8,607 nucleotides of DNA. Origin: Clostridia bacterium (GTDB taxonomy: Bacteria > Bacillota > Clostridia > Christensenellales > UBA1242). Positions 1 through 6,913 of this stretch are shown in pieces; position 1 is the stretch's first letter, and each line of letters begins with the position of its first letter. The stretch spans positions 1 to 8,607 of the forward strand of contig JAGCEE010000059.1 of the NCBI GenBank assembly GCA_017650795.1, read 5' to 3'. The translations under genes were made by a program, and so were the position numbers. The notes beneath the pieces were generated by a model. It made no database searches and was not told the DNA's origin. It saw only the letters and a program-made list of their open reading frames with translations.

Positions 1-2
1 AT

Positions 3-3000
3 AATTTTTACACCGAAATAAATAGCACGATTAATGATGCCGAACATGGATATTATGAAACAACATTAAAAGGCGAGTATTACACACCATACATAAAAAC
101 GAATTCGCCAACAAAACAAAAAAATGTATTCTTTGCTCAAAATGTAGATTTAAATTATAATTACACAGCAAATGCTTTGGCAGAAATTAAATCCGTAAAA
201 GTTTATAGGTTTACAGAAGATGTGACAAGTTTGTTTGATATTGTTGATTTGAACCAAGGTATAAATAAAATACATATTTCTGGGAGTAATGTAAAACCCG
301 GAACGTATAAGGTTGTAGTTGCCTATTCGGTCGGGGGTAATAATGAAGAAAATGTAAACCATTTTATAGTTTGCGATGGCGCCGAAATAAACCATGCAAC
401 TTTTATTACAGAAACCAATGGTGTGGTTAATAACAACTATTACTTAGGATACAATAACTTTAACAGCGGAAAGGCGGACTATATTGTTTCATCATTAGAA
501 ATTTCTGCTATGCTGCCTATGAATGTTATACTTTACAGTAGCACGTATTCAAATTTCACGAGTGCAAAGTATATTTCTGGATATGTGGATGTTTATAATA
601 ATGCTGAGAGCACAATATCATTAAATGTTGATACTTTATTTGGCACACAAAGAACATATAGGCTAACTGTATTAAAATCCTCTAACAAGGTTATGGCAGA
701 ACTAAGATACAACACGTATGGGGGAACAAATCCTGAACAAAATAAGGAAAGAATTCTATTATCACAGTATGTAGCAACAAGAATCTATGCTCCTTCAAAA
801 AGTGGAAATAAATTTCTTGGTTGGTTTTTGGACCCAGAATTCACTAATGGATTAACAAAAGTTGGAAGTGGTGATGGTGCATACTGGGAACTACCAAAAA
901 GCAAAATAACGATAGTTGAAGACACTATCCATGTTGATATGCCGGAAAAGTACGGCGTTGCCCACACCGCATTCCTTTATGCAAAATGGGAGTCAGAATG
1001 TCATGTTTCATTTGATTACAATGGAATGGGCGGAACGAATTACGATGAAGTATACAATGTTGGCGATTCTATCACTGAGCCAGAGGTTGTTGTGCCAGGA
1101 GATAAAAAATTTTTGGGCTGGTATACAACATCCACTTTTGATAATGGAACCTTGTGGGATTTTGATAATGGCACAGTTAATGGAGATATAACACTTTATG
1201 CAAAATGGGTAGATAAAATTATTACAATAACATTTAATGACGGCTATGATTATCAAAATGTTGAAAGACAAGTAGAACATGGAAGTTTAATAGATATTTC
1301 TTTAGAATCATTCACAGAGAGAGACAATTACGAAATTGAGGGTTGGTACACCTCGCAAAATTATCAAGATGAAACATTGTGGGATTTTGATAATGATGTG
1401 GTAGAAAGCCAAATAACACTATATGCAAAATGGCAAGGCAAATTAAAAACAATCACATATCATTTTAATAATGGTACGGCAAATTATGTAACCCAAGCAA
1501 GATATGGCGATAAAATATTAGATGTGCCAGAGGACCCTAGCAACGGAGAACATTACACATTTATTGCGTGGTATTATACAGGCACATTTGAAGATGGGAC
1601 TATTTGGAATTTTGAAGATTATAATGTTGACGGCAATACAAATTTGTATGCTTATTACGAAGTAGAAATTTTCCATATAACATTCTATCGAAATCACAAT
1701 GCAGAGGATACTACAAAAGTATTAGAATTTGATGAAGAATACAATAATGTAATATCTGCACCAGAAAGCCCATCACGATTGCACTATGCATTTGGTGGTT
1801 GGTATACATCAAAAGATTGTTTGGCTGATGAGGCTTGGGACTTTGATACGCTAATAGATGGAAACATAAACCTATATGCCAAGTGGACACAAACACAATT
1901 TGAAGTGACTTTCTGTGTTAGTAGTGAAGAGTCATATACTATGTGGGAAAATATCAACACACCTATTAAAGTCACAAACACTAGCAATAGTTATGCTGTT
2001 TGGGGATATGAAGATGATGGCATAACCGAAACAAGTTTCAATATTTTAATAGAGAAGTATCAAGTTGTTGGATGGTATACCGATGAAACGTTGTTATTAG
2101 AATGGAATATAAAAACAAGAAATGTTACAGAAGAAAAAACACTTTATTTAAAAGCAATTCAAAACAAGTTTGATGTCACATTTAGATTACTAGGTGGCAT
2201 GATTGTTTTGGCGCCAGAGTATTTAGGTGGATATGTTTATAATCCAACCTTTGATGAATTCGATTATAGATACGAAAAAGATGTAAACGATATAATTGGT
2301 TCAATTTCTGTTATTAAAGATGGATTTGAATTTTTAGGCTGGATTATAGATGGAAAAACAAAAATATTTGTTCAAAATTTAACAGAATATAAGGTGGCTT
2401 CGGATATTGTAATCACGGCAAAATGGGATTTAAAACCAGCACAAGATATGGCAATATGGCTTCCTGATGGCGTGGATTCCAATAATATGATTACTTTTAC
2501 GGAGTACACATTCACCTTTACCTTTGAACAAGAAATAGATTATTTATTAAGCACAGAAAAAGATGCATATGATAATAAAATTTTAGGTAATCTTTATGCC
2601 GATATTTTGTGGACTGTATCAGTTGCAACAGAGTATTCTCCTGTTGAGTTTGATATGCCATACAAGTTTATAGAAACAGGAATTTATACAATTACCGCAA
2701 CAATTACTTTAACCATAAACGAGGAATACTATGGTGAGGTGATAGAATATTCGTCAACAGCTTTTTGCTCTGAAACATTGTATGTTTATGCAAAAGAGAT
2801 AAATATAGATTCAAATTTAATAGAGCTTCATCCAGATAGAATATTATTCCTAGATTCAGGAGACGAAGAAGCAAATTATGTTGTAAAAATATATAAGAAA
2901 ACCATTTCAAGCGTTTCTTTGCCAAGCACCTTATCAAATGAGTACACACCAAAAACTGGCTATGTAGAGTGCTTGTCATACAACACAAATAATCGGGAAA

Positions 3001-5042
3001 TTATTTTTGAAAACAGCCTAACTTCTGGTTCATATTATGCAAAGGTTGAAAAAATAATCGGAGATGACAATATTGGATACGTAGAGTCCGAAGAGTATAC
3101 TGTTGTGTCTTTAACATATAACACCGGCTTTGATGAATTGAATAGAGTTGTGTATCTTGATGAAAACACATTCGTAGATTTAAATTCAGACAAATACCAA
3201 TACAATGTAATTAAAGAAGACTATATTTTTAATGGCTGGCTTGATGAAAATGGCAATTATATTAACGCAATAGTCATGAATACCGATAAGACAATATATG
3301 CAAATTGGGATTTTGATAATCTAAATGTTGGACTTGTTGGGGATATGGATGTAAATAATTACAGCATACAAACAACATATCAAAAAGATACTAATGGAGT
3401 GGTACAAAAATACACTATTGGTGTAGAAATTCAAGATGGTGGCTCTCGCAGTTTGTTGTATACATACAAATGGTTTAAATTGGGAGAAGAAACTCCGTTT
3501 GTAGTAGTTGAAAATTCCGATATAAGTGGCAATTACATAACTGTAGAAAATGTGGCAGATAGTGGGACATATTATTGTAGAGTGGTTATTCTTGATGAAC
3601 AAAAACAAATAACAAGCACTATAACAACAAATAGTGTTTGGGTTAATATCGAACCTGCCGAAACTGTACTGCGTATAGACCAAGACTATATCGACAATAA
3701 CCATTATGTGTACAATGGTCAATCTCAAGAGGTGTATGTTGGGGCACACCTTGATAGAAATGATGACACTGTAAAAATATTTTACAGTTTAAGACAAAAG
3801 CAAGATAATGAAGAGTACCCTCCAAAAGCCATCGTTAAAGATAGTGGAGAATATACGATTTATTTGTATGTACCGGCAAAGGGAAATTACAAAGAATCGA
3901 CCAACTATTCATTTACTGTTTATGTGGATAAGGCAGATAGTATTATAGAAACAAGAAGTCAAATACTATCTTACACCGGCTCGGCAATAATGCCTATATA
4001 CACAATTAACAACACAGAGCAGAGTGTTGAATTGTCAACACAAATATTAAACGTTGGAAATTATAGGAATGTTTCTATAATAGCACCAGAATCAAAGAAC
4101 TATAAGCGTGGAGAGGCAACTTTATCAATAATGGTTGACCCTGCTCGTATAACAATAAAAGTACTAGATGTCACAAGTTTATGGCTATTTAGTAAACAAG
4201 AATTGCAATACGAAATCGTATCAGGTTTTAGTGGCAATGTGGAAGATTTACAAATAACCCTTAGTTCTAATGTAGACATAAATACCGCGGGTAAATATAG
4301 CATTGATGTAAATATTGGAAATGAAAACTATAAGGCAACGGTAATAAATGGAAAATATACCGTGACAGCGCTTCCACATTTTGTTGCTGGAACAGTATTA
4401 GTGTTTATTATTTCTGTGCTAATATATTTGCAAAAGAAAAAGCGATATATATACGAGTTTGTAGAAAATGGTGGCAACATAGTGGGGTCAATAGATGTTA
4501 AGAAAAAGCAAGATGTTCATATCCCAATTCCAAGAAGGGATGGATATGAATTTGCTGGCTGGTATACCGATAAGGCATTAAGACATCGATTTAAAAATAG
4601 GTTCAAAAAGAGTAGGCACAAAACACTATATGCCAAATGGAATCAGATTTATGTGCCAGAGCAAAAGCCTGCACTAGATATAGATGGCTTATTGGTAGAG
4701 TATAAAATTAAAAAGCCAAAGATAAAACAAAGAGTAACTGATACCAAAGTTGTTAATGATGCAATTCAAAATGAAAAAAACCAAGATGATGCAAAAAGGG
4801 AGCATTTAAATGAAATAATAAAAAGAGCTCAAACAACAGCACCAAAAAGAGTAATTAAACAAAAAGATGTAGAAAAAGCAAGAAGGGCAACAATAAAAAA
4901 AGATATCAATTTTGCATCTATGACCGAAGACCAAAAACTTAATTATTTTATAAATAAAGCAAAATCGGATAGTCAAGGCAAGCAATTAGATAACGAGCAA
5001 ATTTCTGGCATTATTTCAAGTCTAAATAAAGACAACAATTAA
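3..5042 (+). CDS. Giant InlB-repeat / MBG-domain membrane-anchored surface protein (5' end outside window)
   Basis: The frame is open from base 3 to the TAA at 5040-5042 with no stop, giving 1679 residues and no start in view. A TTG at 177 is merely internal. Residues below count from base 3. Residues 1-229 are beta-rich and unrecognised. Residues 230-808 hold seven InlB B-type (Flg_new) repeats with the G-W-Y/F core and LYAKW-like ends. Residues 810-934 look PKD-like (G-x-Y-T-I-T-A), 935-1034 are unassigned, 1035-1102 are an eighth repeat, and 1106-1216 are Ig-like (W1157, DSGTYYC ending at C1192). Residues 1217-1456 are three MBG/YDG-like modules, 1460-1476 a membrane helix followed by QKKKKR-type charge, 1482-1546 a ninth basic repeat, and 1547-1679 a charged, probably helical tail. 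No sortase LPXTG signal is present; the helix is the likely anchor. By family this is a cell-surface protein, perhaps an adhesin. Its ligand is unknown, and its signal peptide must lie left of the window. Confidence 0.93.
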   Translation, partial: NFYTEINSTINDAEHGYYETTLKGEYYTPYIKTNSPTKQKNVFFAQNVDLNYNYTANALAEIKSVKVYRFTEDVTSLFDIVDLNQGINKIHISGSNVKPGTYKVVVAYSVGGNNEENVNHFIVCDGAEINHATFITETNGVVNNNYYLGYNNFNSGKADYIVSSLEISAMLPMNVILYSSTYSNFTSAKYISGYVDVYNNAESTISLNVDTLFGTQRTYRLTVLKSSNKVMAELRYNTYGGTNPEQNKERILLSQYVATRIYAPSKSGNKFLGWFLDPEFTNGLTKVGSGDGAYWELPKSKITIVEDTIHVDMPEKYGVAHTAFLYAKWESECHVSFDYNGMGGTNYDEVYNVGDSITEPEVVVPGDKKFLGWYTTSTFDNGTLWDFDNGTVNGDITLYAKWVDKIITITFNDGYDYQNVERQVEHGSLIDISLESFTERDNYEIEGWYTSQNYQDETLWDFDNDVVESQITLYAKWQGKLKTITYHFNNGTANYVTQARYGDKILDVPEDPSNGEHYTFIAWYYTGTFEDGTIWNFEDYNVDGNTNLYAYYEVEIFHITFYRNHNAEDTTKVLEFDEEYNNVISAPESPSRLHYAFGGWYTSKDCLADEAWDFDTLIDGNINLYAKWTQTQFEVTFCVSSEESYTMWENINTPIKVTNTSNSYAVWGYEDDGITETSFNILIEKYQVVGWYTDETLLLEWNIKTRNVTEEKTLYLKAIQNKFDVTFRLLGGMIVLAPEYLGGYVYNPTFDEFDYRYEKDVNDIIGSISVIKDGFEFLGWIIDGKTKIFVQNLTEYKVASDIVITAKWDLKPAQDMAIWLPDGVDSNNMITFTEYTFTFTFEQEIDYLLSTEKDAYDNKILGNLYADILWTVSVATEYSPVEFDMPYKFIETGIYTITATITLTINEEYYGEVIEYSSTAFCSETLYVYAKEINIDSNLIELHPDRILFLDSGDEEANYVVKIYKKTISSVSLPSTLSNEYTPKTGYVECLSYNTNNREIIFENSLTSGSYYAKVEKIIGDDNIGYVESEEYTVVSLTYNTGFDELNRVVYLDENTFVDLNSDKYQYNVIKEDYIFNGWLDENGNYINAIVMNTDKTIYANWDFDNLNVGLVGDMDVNNYSIQTTYQKDTNGVVQKYTIGVEIQDGGSRSLLYTYKWFKLGEETPFVVVENSDISGNYITVENVADSGTYYCRVVILDEQKQITSTITTNSVWVNIEPAETVLRIDQDYIDNNHYVYNGQSQEVYVGAHLDRNDDTVKIFYSLRQKQDNEEYPPKAIVKDSGEYTIYLYVPAKGNYKESTNYSFTVYVDKADSIIETRSQILSYTGSAIMPIYTINNTEQSVELSTQILNVGNYRNVSIIAPESKNYKRGEATLSIMVDPARITIKVLDVTSLWLFSKQELQYEIVSGFSGNVEDLQITLSSNVDINTAGKYSIDVNIGNENYKATVINGKYTVTALPHFVAGTVLVFIISVLIYLQKKKRYIYEFVENGGNIVGSIDVKKKQDVHIPIPRRDGYEFAGWYTDKALRHRFKNRFKKSRHKTLYAKWNQIYVPEQKPALDIDGLLVEYKIKKPKIKQRVTDTKVVNDAIQNEKNQDDAKREHLNEIIKRAQTTAPKRVIKQKDVEKARRATIKKDINFASMTEDQKLNYFINKAKSDSQGKQLDNEQISGIISSLNKDNN
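690..2426 (+). repeat. Seven consecutive InlB B-type (Flg_new) protein repeats
   Basis: Approximate units are 690-989, 999-1208, 1215-1433, 1440-1661, 1665-1886, 1896-2159 and 2163-2426. Each opens with a beta strand such as VSFDYN or ITFND, has a central F/Y-x-G-W-Y/F core, and usually ends in LYAKW. Units 2 to 5 are canonical at about 70-75 residues and share a W-D/N-F motif (LWDFDN in units 2 and 3). Unit 1 carries an insertion before its end motif. Unit 4 ends LYAYY, unit 6 ends LYLKA and unit 7 ends ITAKW, so the series decays towards its C-terminal side. The repeats are acidic (unit 2 has 11 D/E against 3 K/R). In known proteins this fold makes extended stalks or binding surfaces outside the cell. 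Confidence 0.9.
3105..3308 (+). repeat. Isolated eighth InlB B-type repeat
   Basis: The segment runs from VSLTYNTGF through YIFNGWLDE to TIYANW and keeps the GW core and end motif of the family. It is separated from the main series by about 680 bases of PKD-like and unassigned beta sequence, and sits directly before the Ig-like domain. Its separate position suggests module shuffling within the protein (inference). Confidence 0.8.
3318..4370 (+). other. Ig-like domain followed by three MBG/YDG-like modules (juxtamembrane stalk)
   Basis: At 3318-3650 an Ig-like fold is suggested by YKWFK (Trp codon 3471-3473) and DSGTYYC (Cys codon 3576-3578), 35 residues apart. The usual partner cysteine in the B strand is missing (the strand reads KYTIGVEI), so the classical disulfide cannot form. 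At 3651-3938, 3939-4148 and 4149-4370 three modules show the MBG/YDG pattern: a Y-x-G-Q or Y-T-G-S strand, a later G-x-Y or G-N-Y strand, an N-Y-K motif and a closing valine-rich strand. In known families such modules are beta-sandwich stalks of secreted bacterial proteins. The third copy is the weakest match. They lead straight into the membrane helix. Confidence 0.7.
4380..4430 (+). other. Predicted transmembrane helix of the giant surface protein
   Basis: The segment encodes FVAGTVLVFIISVLIYL, 17 uncharged and mostly aliphatic residues, followed at once by QKKKKR-type positive charge. By the positive-inside rule, the large N-terminal part lies outside and the roughly 200 residues after the helix lie in the cytoplasm. 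There is no LPXTG box before it, so it looks like a permanent anchor and not a sortase signal. Confidence 0.85.
4446..4640 (+). repeat. Ninth InlB B-type repeat, basic and on the predicted cytoplasmic side
   Basis: The segment begins YIYEFVENGG, has the core YEFAGWYTD and ends TLYAKW, so it is a near-canonical family member of about 65 residues. Unlike the outer repeats it is strongly basic: about 15 K/R plus 3 H against 7 D/E, with a run of KKK and clusters such as RHRFKNRFKK. It starts only a few residues after the membrane helix. Confidence 0.85.
4641..5039 (+). other. Charged C-terminal cytoplasmic tail
   Basis: These 133 residues are rich in K, E, D, Q and R and lack hydrophobic runs. 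They include KIKKPKIKQR, a long stretch around AKREHLNEIIKRA that looks helical, and a final segment (SMTEDQKLNYFINKAKS to ISSLNKDNN) with a helix-turn-helix-like alternation. I recognise no domain. Its position predicts an intracellular role such as contact with cytoskeletal, envelope or nucleic-acid partners, but nothing in the sequence selects among these. Confidence 0.6.
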
Positions 5043-5060
5043 AAACGAAAGTATACAAAA

Positions 5061-5066
5061 AAAGGA
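5061..5066 (+). promoter_or_regulatory. Ribosome binding site of gene 2
   Basis: AAAGGA lies 5 bases before the ATG at 5072, good Shine-Dalgarno spacing for a Firmicute. The gap from the stop of the giant gene is only 29 bases, too short for an obvious promoter, so gene 2 is probably co-transcribed with gene 1. Confidence 0.75.
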
Positions 5067-5185
5067 CGCAAATGCAAAATTTATTAAGAAGAGTAAACAT
5101 TAAGCAAAAATATTTAATGTTTTGTATTATGCTTTTAGCAATAATAAGCATAATAGAGTTTTTTGTGGCATTTGCATCTAGTGCA
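5061..5185 (+). repeat. Shared start/signal cassette, copy 1
   Basis: Bases 5061-5185 align without gaps to 6789-6913, with 116 of 125 positions identical. Bases 5115-5185 are a perfect 71-base match to 6843-6913. The block covers the ribosome binding site, the start codon and the whole signal peptide through Ala38. Similarity drops sharply at the next codon. Confidence 0.95.
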
Positions 5186-6712
5186 TACAATGTAAGCTCG
5201 CCATCGGGGGCATCAAGCATTAGTTTTGATTATATAACAGGCAGTGGAACATCTGCCAAGCCATATATTATATCAGATGCCGATGGAATGTATGAATTTG
5301 CCGATACAGTTAATGATGGGAATGACTTTAAAGATAAGTATTTTGTTTTGACTTCGGATGTGACTTTTATGGAAGAATCAGGAGACTATTGGCCATCTAT
5401 TGGTGTTTGGTATGGTGAAGGCAATGATAATGTTCCATTTAAAGGCAAATTTGATGGTAAAAATCACCGTATTTATGGTTTGTACATGACTAATAATTGG
5501 CAAGGTTATAATAATGGATTATTTGGATACATTGATGGGGCAGAAATAAAAAATGTATTTATTGGTAGCGGTGAAATTTGTGCGGAACAAACTAGTAATG
5601 GTTGCGTAGGTGCAATTGTTGGTTATGCAAAGGGCACTATAAGAATAGAAAATTGTCGTAATTATGGGGCAAGGTGTTATAGTGATACAACCAAGGAATG
5701 CGTTCTTGGTGGCATTGTGGGTGATGCAAAAAATGCTTCTGGTACAATAATTGGATGTGTAAATAATGCCTATGTTGGATCTAAAAGGGATTCGAGTTCT
5801 AGTTATTGTGGCGGTATAGTTGGCTATGCCGGTAATGGGCTATCGATATCTGAGTGTTTTAACACTGCACAAATAGGATACAATAATTCTAATGGTATAG
5901 GCGAGTCAATTGCCGGTGGTATTTGTGGTTATGGAGCAAAATCAATAACAGATTGTGGCAATACTGGGAAAGTTTATGCACAAAAGAAAATAATTAGACC
6001 TGGCAATGGGGGTTATAGTCTTTATAATTATCTCAATAAACAATACAAAATTGGCGACATTACGATTGAGATACAGACACTAGAATTTAGTATTTATAGC
6101 TCTTGTGCTGGCGGTATTGTGGGATCATCGGGTTGTACATTAACAAATTGTTATAGCTCATCAAATGACGTTGATGGAGCAACATATTCTTTTTCTCTTT
6201 CTTATAAATTTATAGCATATGATGGAAAAGCATTTCGTCGCGAGACTCCAAGTGGTTTATATCCTACAAGTGCAACATTGCTAAATATAAGAAACAATAC
6301 TGGTTTGGGCGGTCGTTATTATAGTAATTCATACACCATCACTTATGAAGAGACACAGAATATATACGGTGTTTATTATGAATTAGAAAATGGTGATACT
6401 TATTGGGTTGATGTTTCTGGTGGCGGTGGAATCTATTACAAATGCAGGGTATCTTTTAGCGATGGTCAGGTTAATGTTAGTTCTTGGTTTGAAAAAAATG
6501 GTACAAAGTATACTACACATAATGATTATTCATTAAACTATTCAGCAGCTCCTAGTTCTGGGCTGTATGTGGTAAGTCAAAATGATTTAAAAAGTTTAGA
6601 CCTTGGTTCAAACTGGGTAAGGTCTGCAAGCATAAACAATGGCTACCCACACCTAAAGCGTTTTTATTGGGAAGATAATGCGGGTTTAGATGGCGCAGAT
6701 TTTGGTGGCTAG
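5072..6712 (+). CDS. Exported GLUG-type beta-helix protein (complete)
   Basis: 546 residues, ATG at 5072, TAG at 6710-6712. The N-terminus has a basic n-region (RR, KQK), a hydrophobic core at 15-34 with one Glu at 29, and a plausible signal peptidase I site after SSA at 36-38; it could instead stay as a membrane anchor. Residues 57-165 carry the usual entry of GLUG beta-helix proteins: GSGTSAKPYIIS, a strand ending LTSDVTF, FKGKFDG at 123-129 and GLFGYIDGAEIKNV at 149-162. Coils then follow with GAIVG or GGIVG/GGICG at 180, 213, 247, 282 and 347, each followed by a strand ending in Cys (195, 229, 262, 295, 360). The end, with GSNWV and NNGYPHLKRF, matches the typical closing coil, so the protein looks complete. 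No catalytic domain, cell-wall signal or C-terminal anchor is visible. Family knowledge supports a secreted or surface role, adhesive or glycan-binding at best guess; the exact function is unknown. Confidence 0.92.
   Translation: MQNLLRRVNIKQKYLMFCIMLLAIISIIEFFVAFASSAYNVSSPSGASSISFDYITGSGTSAKPYIISDADGMYEFADTVNDGNDFKDKYFVLTSDVTFMEESGDYWPSIGVWYGEGNDNVPFKGKFDGKNHRIYGLYMTNNWQGYNNGLFGYIDGAEIKNVFIGSGEICAEQTSNGCVGAIVGYAKGTIRIENCRNYGARCYSDTTKECVLGGIVGDAKNASGTIIGCVNNAYVGSKRDSSSSYCGGIVGYAGNGLSISECFNTAQIGYNNSNGIGESIAGGICGYGAKSITDCGNTGKVYAQKKIIRPGNGGYSLYNYLNKQYKIGDITIEIQTLEFSIYSSCAGGIVGSSGCTLTNCYSSSNDVDGATYSFSLSYKFIAYDGKAFRRETPSGLYPTSATLLNIRNNTGLGGRYYSNSYTITYEETQNIYGVYYELENGDTYWVDVSGGGGIYYKCRVSFSDGQVNVSSWFEKNGTKYTTHNDYSLNYSAAPSSGLYVVSQNDLKSLDLGSNWVRSASINNGYPHLKRFYWEDNAGLDGADFGG
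5609..6157 (+). repeat. GLUG coils of gene 2 with a cysteine ladder
   Basis: Five coils of about 33-34 residues start at residues 180, 213, 247, 282 and 347; the last follows an insertion of about 32 residues. Each has a G-G-I-V/C-G turn and, about 11-15 residues on, a strand such as IENC, IIGC, ISEC, ITDC or LTNC. The cysteines at 195, 229, 262, 295 and 360 therefore fall at the same place in successive coils and would stack along one face of a right-handed beta-helix. Confidence 0.85.
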
Positions 6713-6716
6713 CAAT

Positions 6717-6775
6717 AAATCATATTGTATAAAAACTTAAAATATAAATTTATACAAATTTCAAAAGTATGATTT
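6717..6775. repeat. Two-part inverted repeat between the paralogues
   Basis: AAATCATA (6717-6724) pairs with TATGATTT (6768-6775). Directly inside, TTGTATAAA (6725-6733) pairs with TTTATACAA (6749-6757). This gives 17 base pairs with a 15-base loop and a 10-base bulge on the right side only. A's, not T's, follow it on the + strand, and no T-run appears on the other strand either. It could be an RNA hairpin, a protein binding site or chance in A/T-rich DNA. Confidence 0.5.
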
Positions 6776-6788
6776 AAAAAAATAAAAT

Positions 6789-6794
6789 AGAGGA
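6789..6794 (+). promoter_or_regulatory. Ribosome binding site that fixes the start of gene 3
   Basis: AGAGGA lies 5 bases before the ATG at 6800. An in-frame ATG at 6794 overlaps the last base of this site and so is unlikely to be used. In gene 2 the matching position reads ACG while ATG 5072 aligns with 6800, so 6800 is the conserved start. Confidence 0.75.
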
Positions 6795-6913
6795 TGCAAA
6801 TGAAAAATTTATTAAAAAAAGCAAGCATTAAACAAAAATATATAATGTTTTGTATTATGCTTTTAGCAATAATAAGCATAATAGAGTTTTTTGTGGCATT
6901 TGCATCTAGTGCA
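6789..6913 (+). repeat. Shared start/signal cassette, copy 2
   Basis: This is the partner of 5061-5185, aligned at a constant offset of 1728 bases. All nine mismatches fall in the first 54 bases; 6843-6913 is perfectly identical to 5115-5185, including every third codon position. The match stops at the codon after the SSA cleavage motif. Confidence 0.95.

Larger units (their letters stand above)
6713..6799. other. Gap between genes 2 and 3
   Basis: This 87-base, very A/T-rich gap holds the inverted repeat at 6717-6775 and the ribosome binding site of gene 3. I see no well-spaced -35/-10 pair and no hairpin followed by a T-run, so neither a promoter nor a terminator can be called with confidence. 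Read-through from gene 2 is possible. Confidence 0.6.

Noticed and set aside
177..179. TTG as start codon of the giant gene
   Set aside because: The frame is open to the window edge, no AGGA-like site precedes it, and no signal peptide follows it.
916..1191. 91-codon + strand frame overlapping repeats 1 and 2
   Set aside because: It is out of frame with clear InlB-type repeat coding and has no domain or start site.
2919..2933. LPSTL, resembling a sortase LPXTG motif
   Set aside because: It lacks the final glycine, lies about 700 residues before the end and is not followed by a hydrophobic segment and basic tail.
2704..2988. 94-codon open frame on the - strand
   Set aside because: Fully opposite the giant gene, with no recognisable family or start signal. 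Other - strand frames, such as those opposite the two signal cassettes, resemble each other only because the sense strands do.
3321..3749. 142-codon open frame on the - strand inside the giant gene
   Set aside because: It lies wholly opposite a well-supported domain region, has no plausible ribosome binding site and reads as low-complexity I/Y/C-rich sequence typical of antisense A/T-rich DNA.
5114..5125. LMFC as a possible lipoprotein box in gene 2 (and IMFC in gene 3)
   Set aside because: The Cys lies at the start of the hydrophobic core, and the residues before it do not fit L-A/S-G/A-C.
6725..6754. TTGTAT and TATAAA-like boxes as a promoter of gene 3
   Set aside because: Spacing does not fit 16-18 bases for a good pair, and such boxes are expected by chance here; they also form part of the inverted repeat.
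6794..6796. Earlier ATG as start of gene 3
   Set aside because: It overlaps the ribosome binding site, and the matching codon in gene 2 is ACG; ATG 6800 aligns with the gene 2 start.
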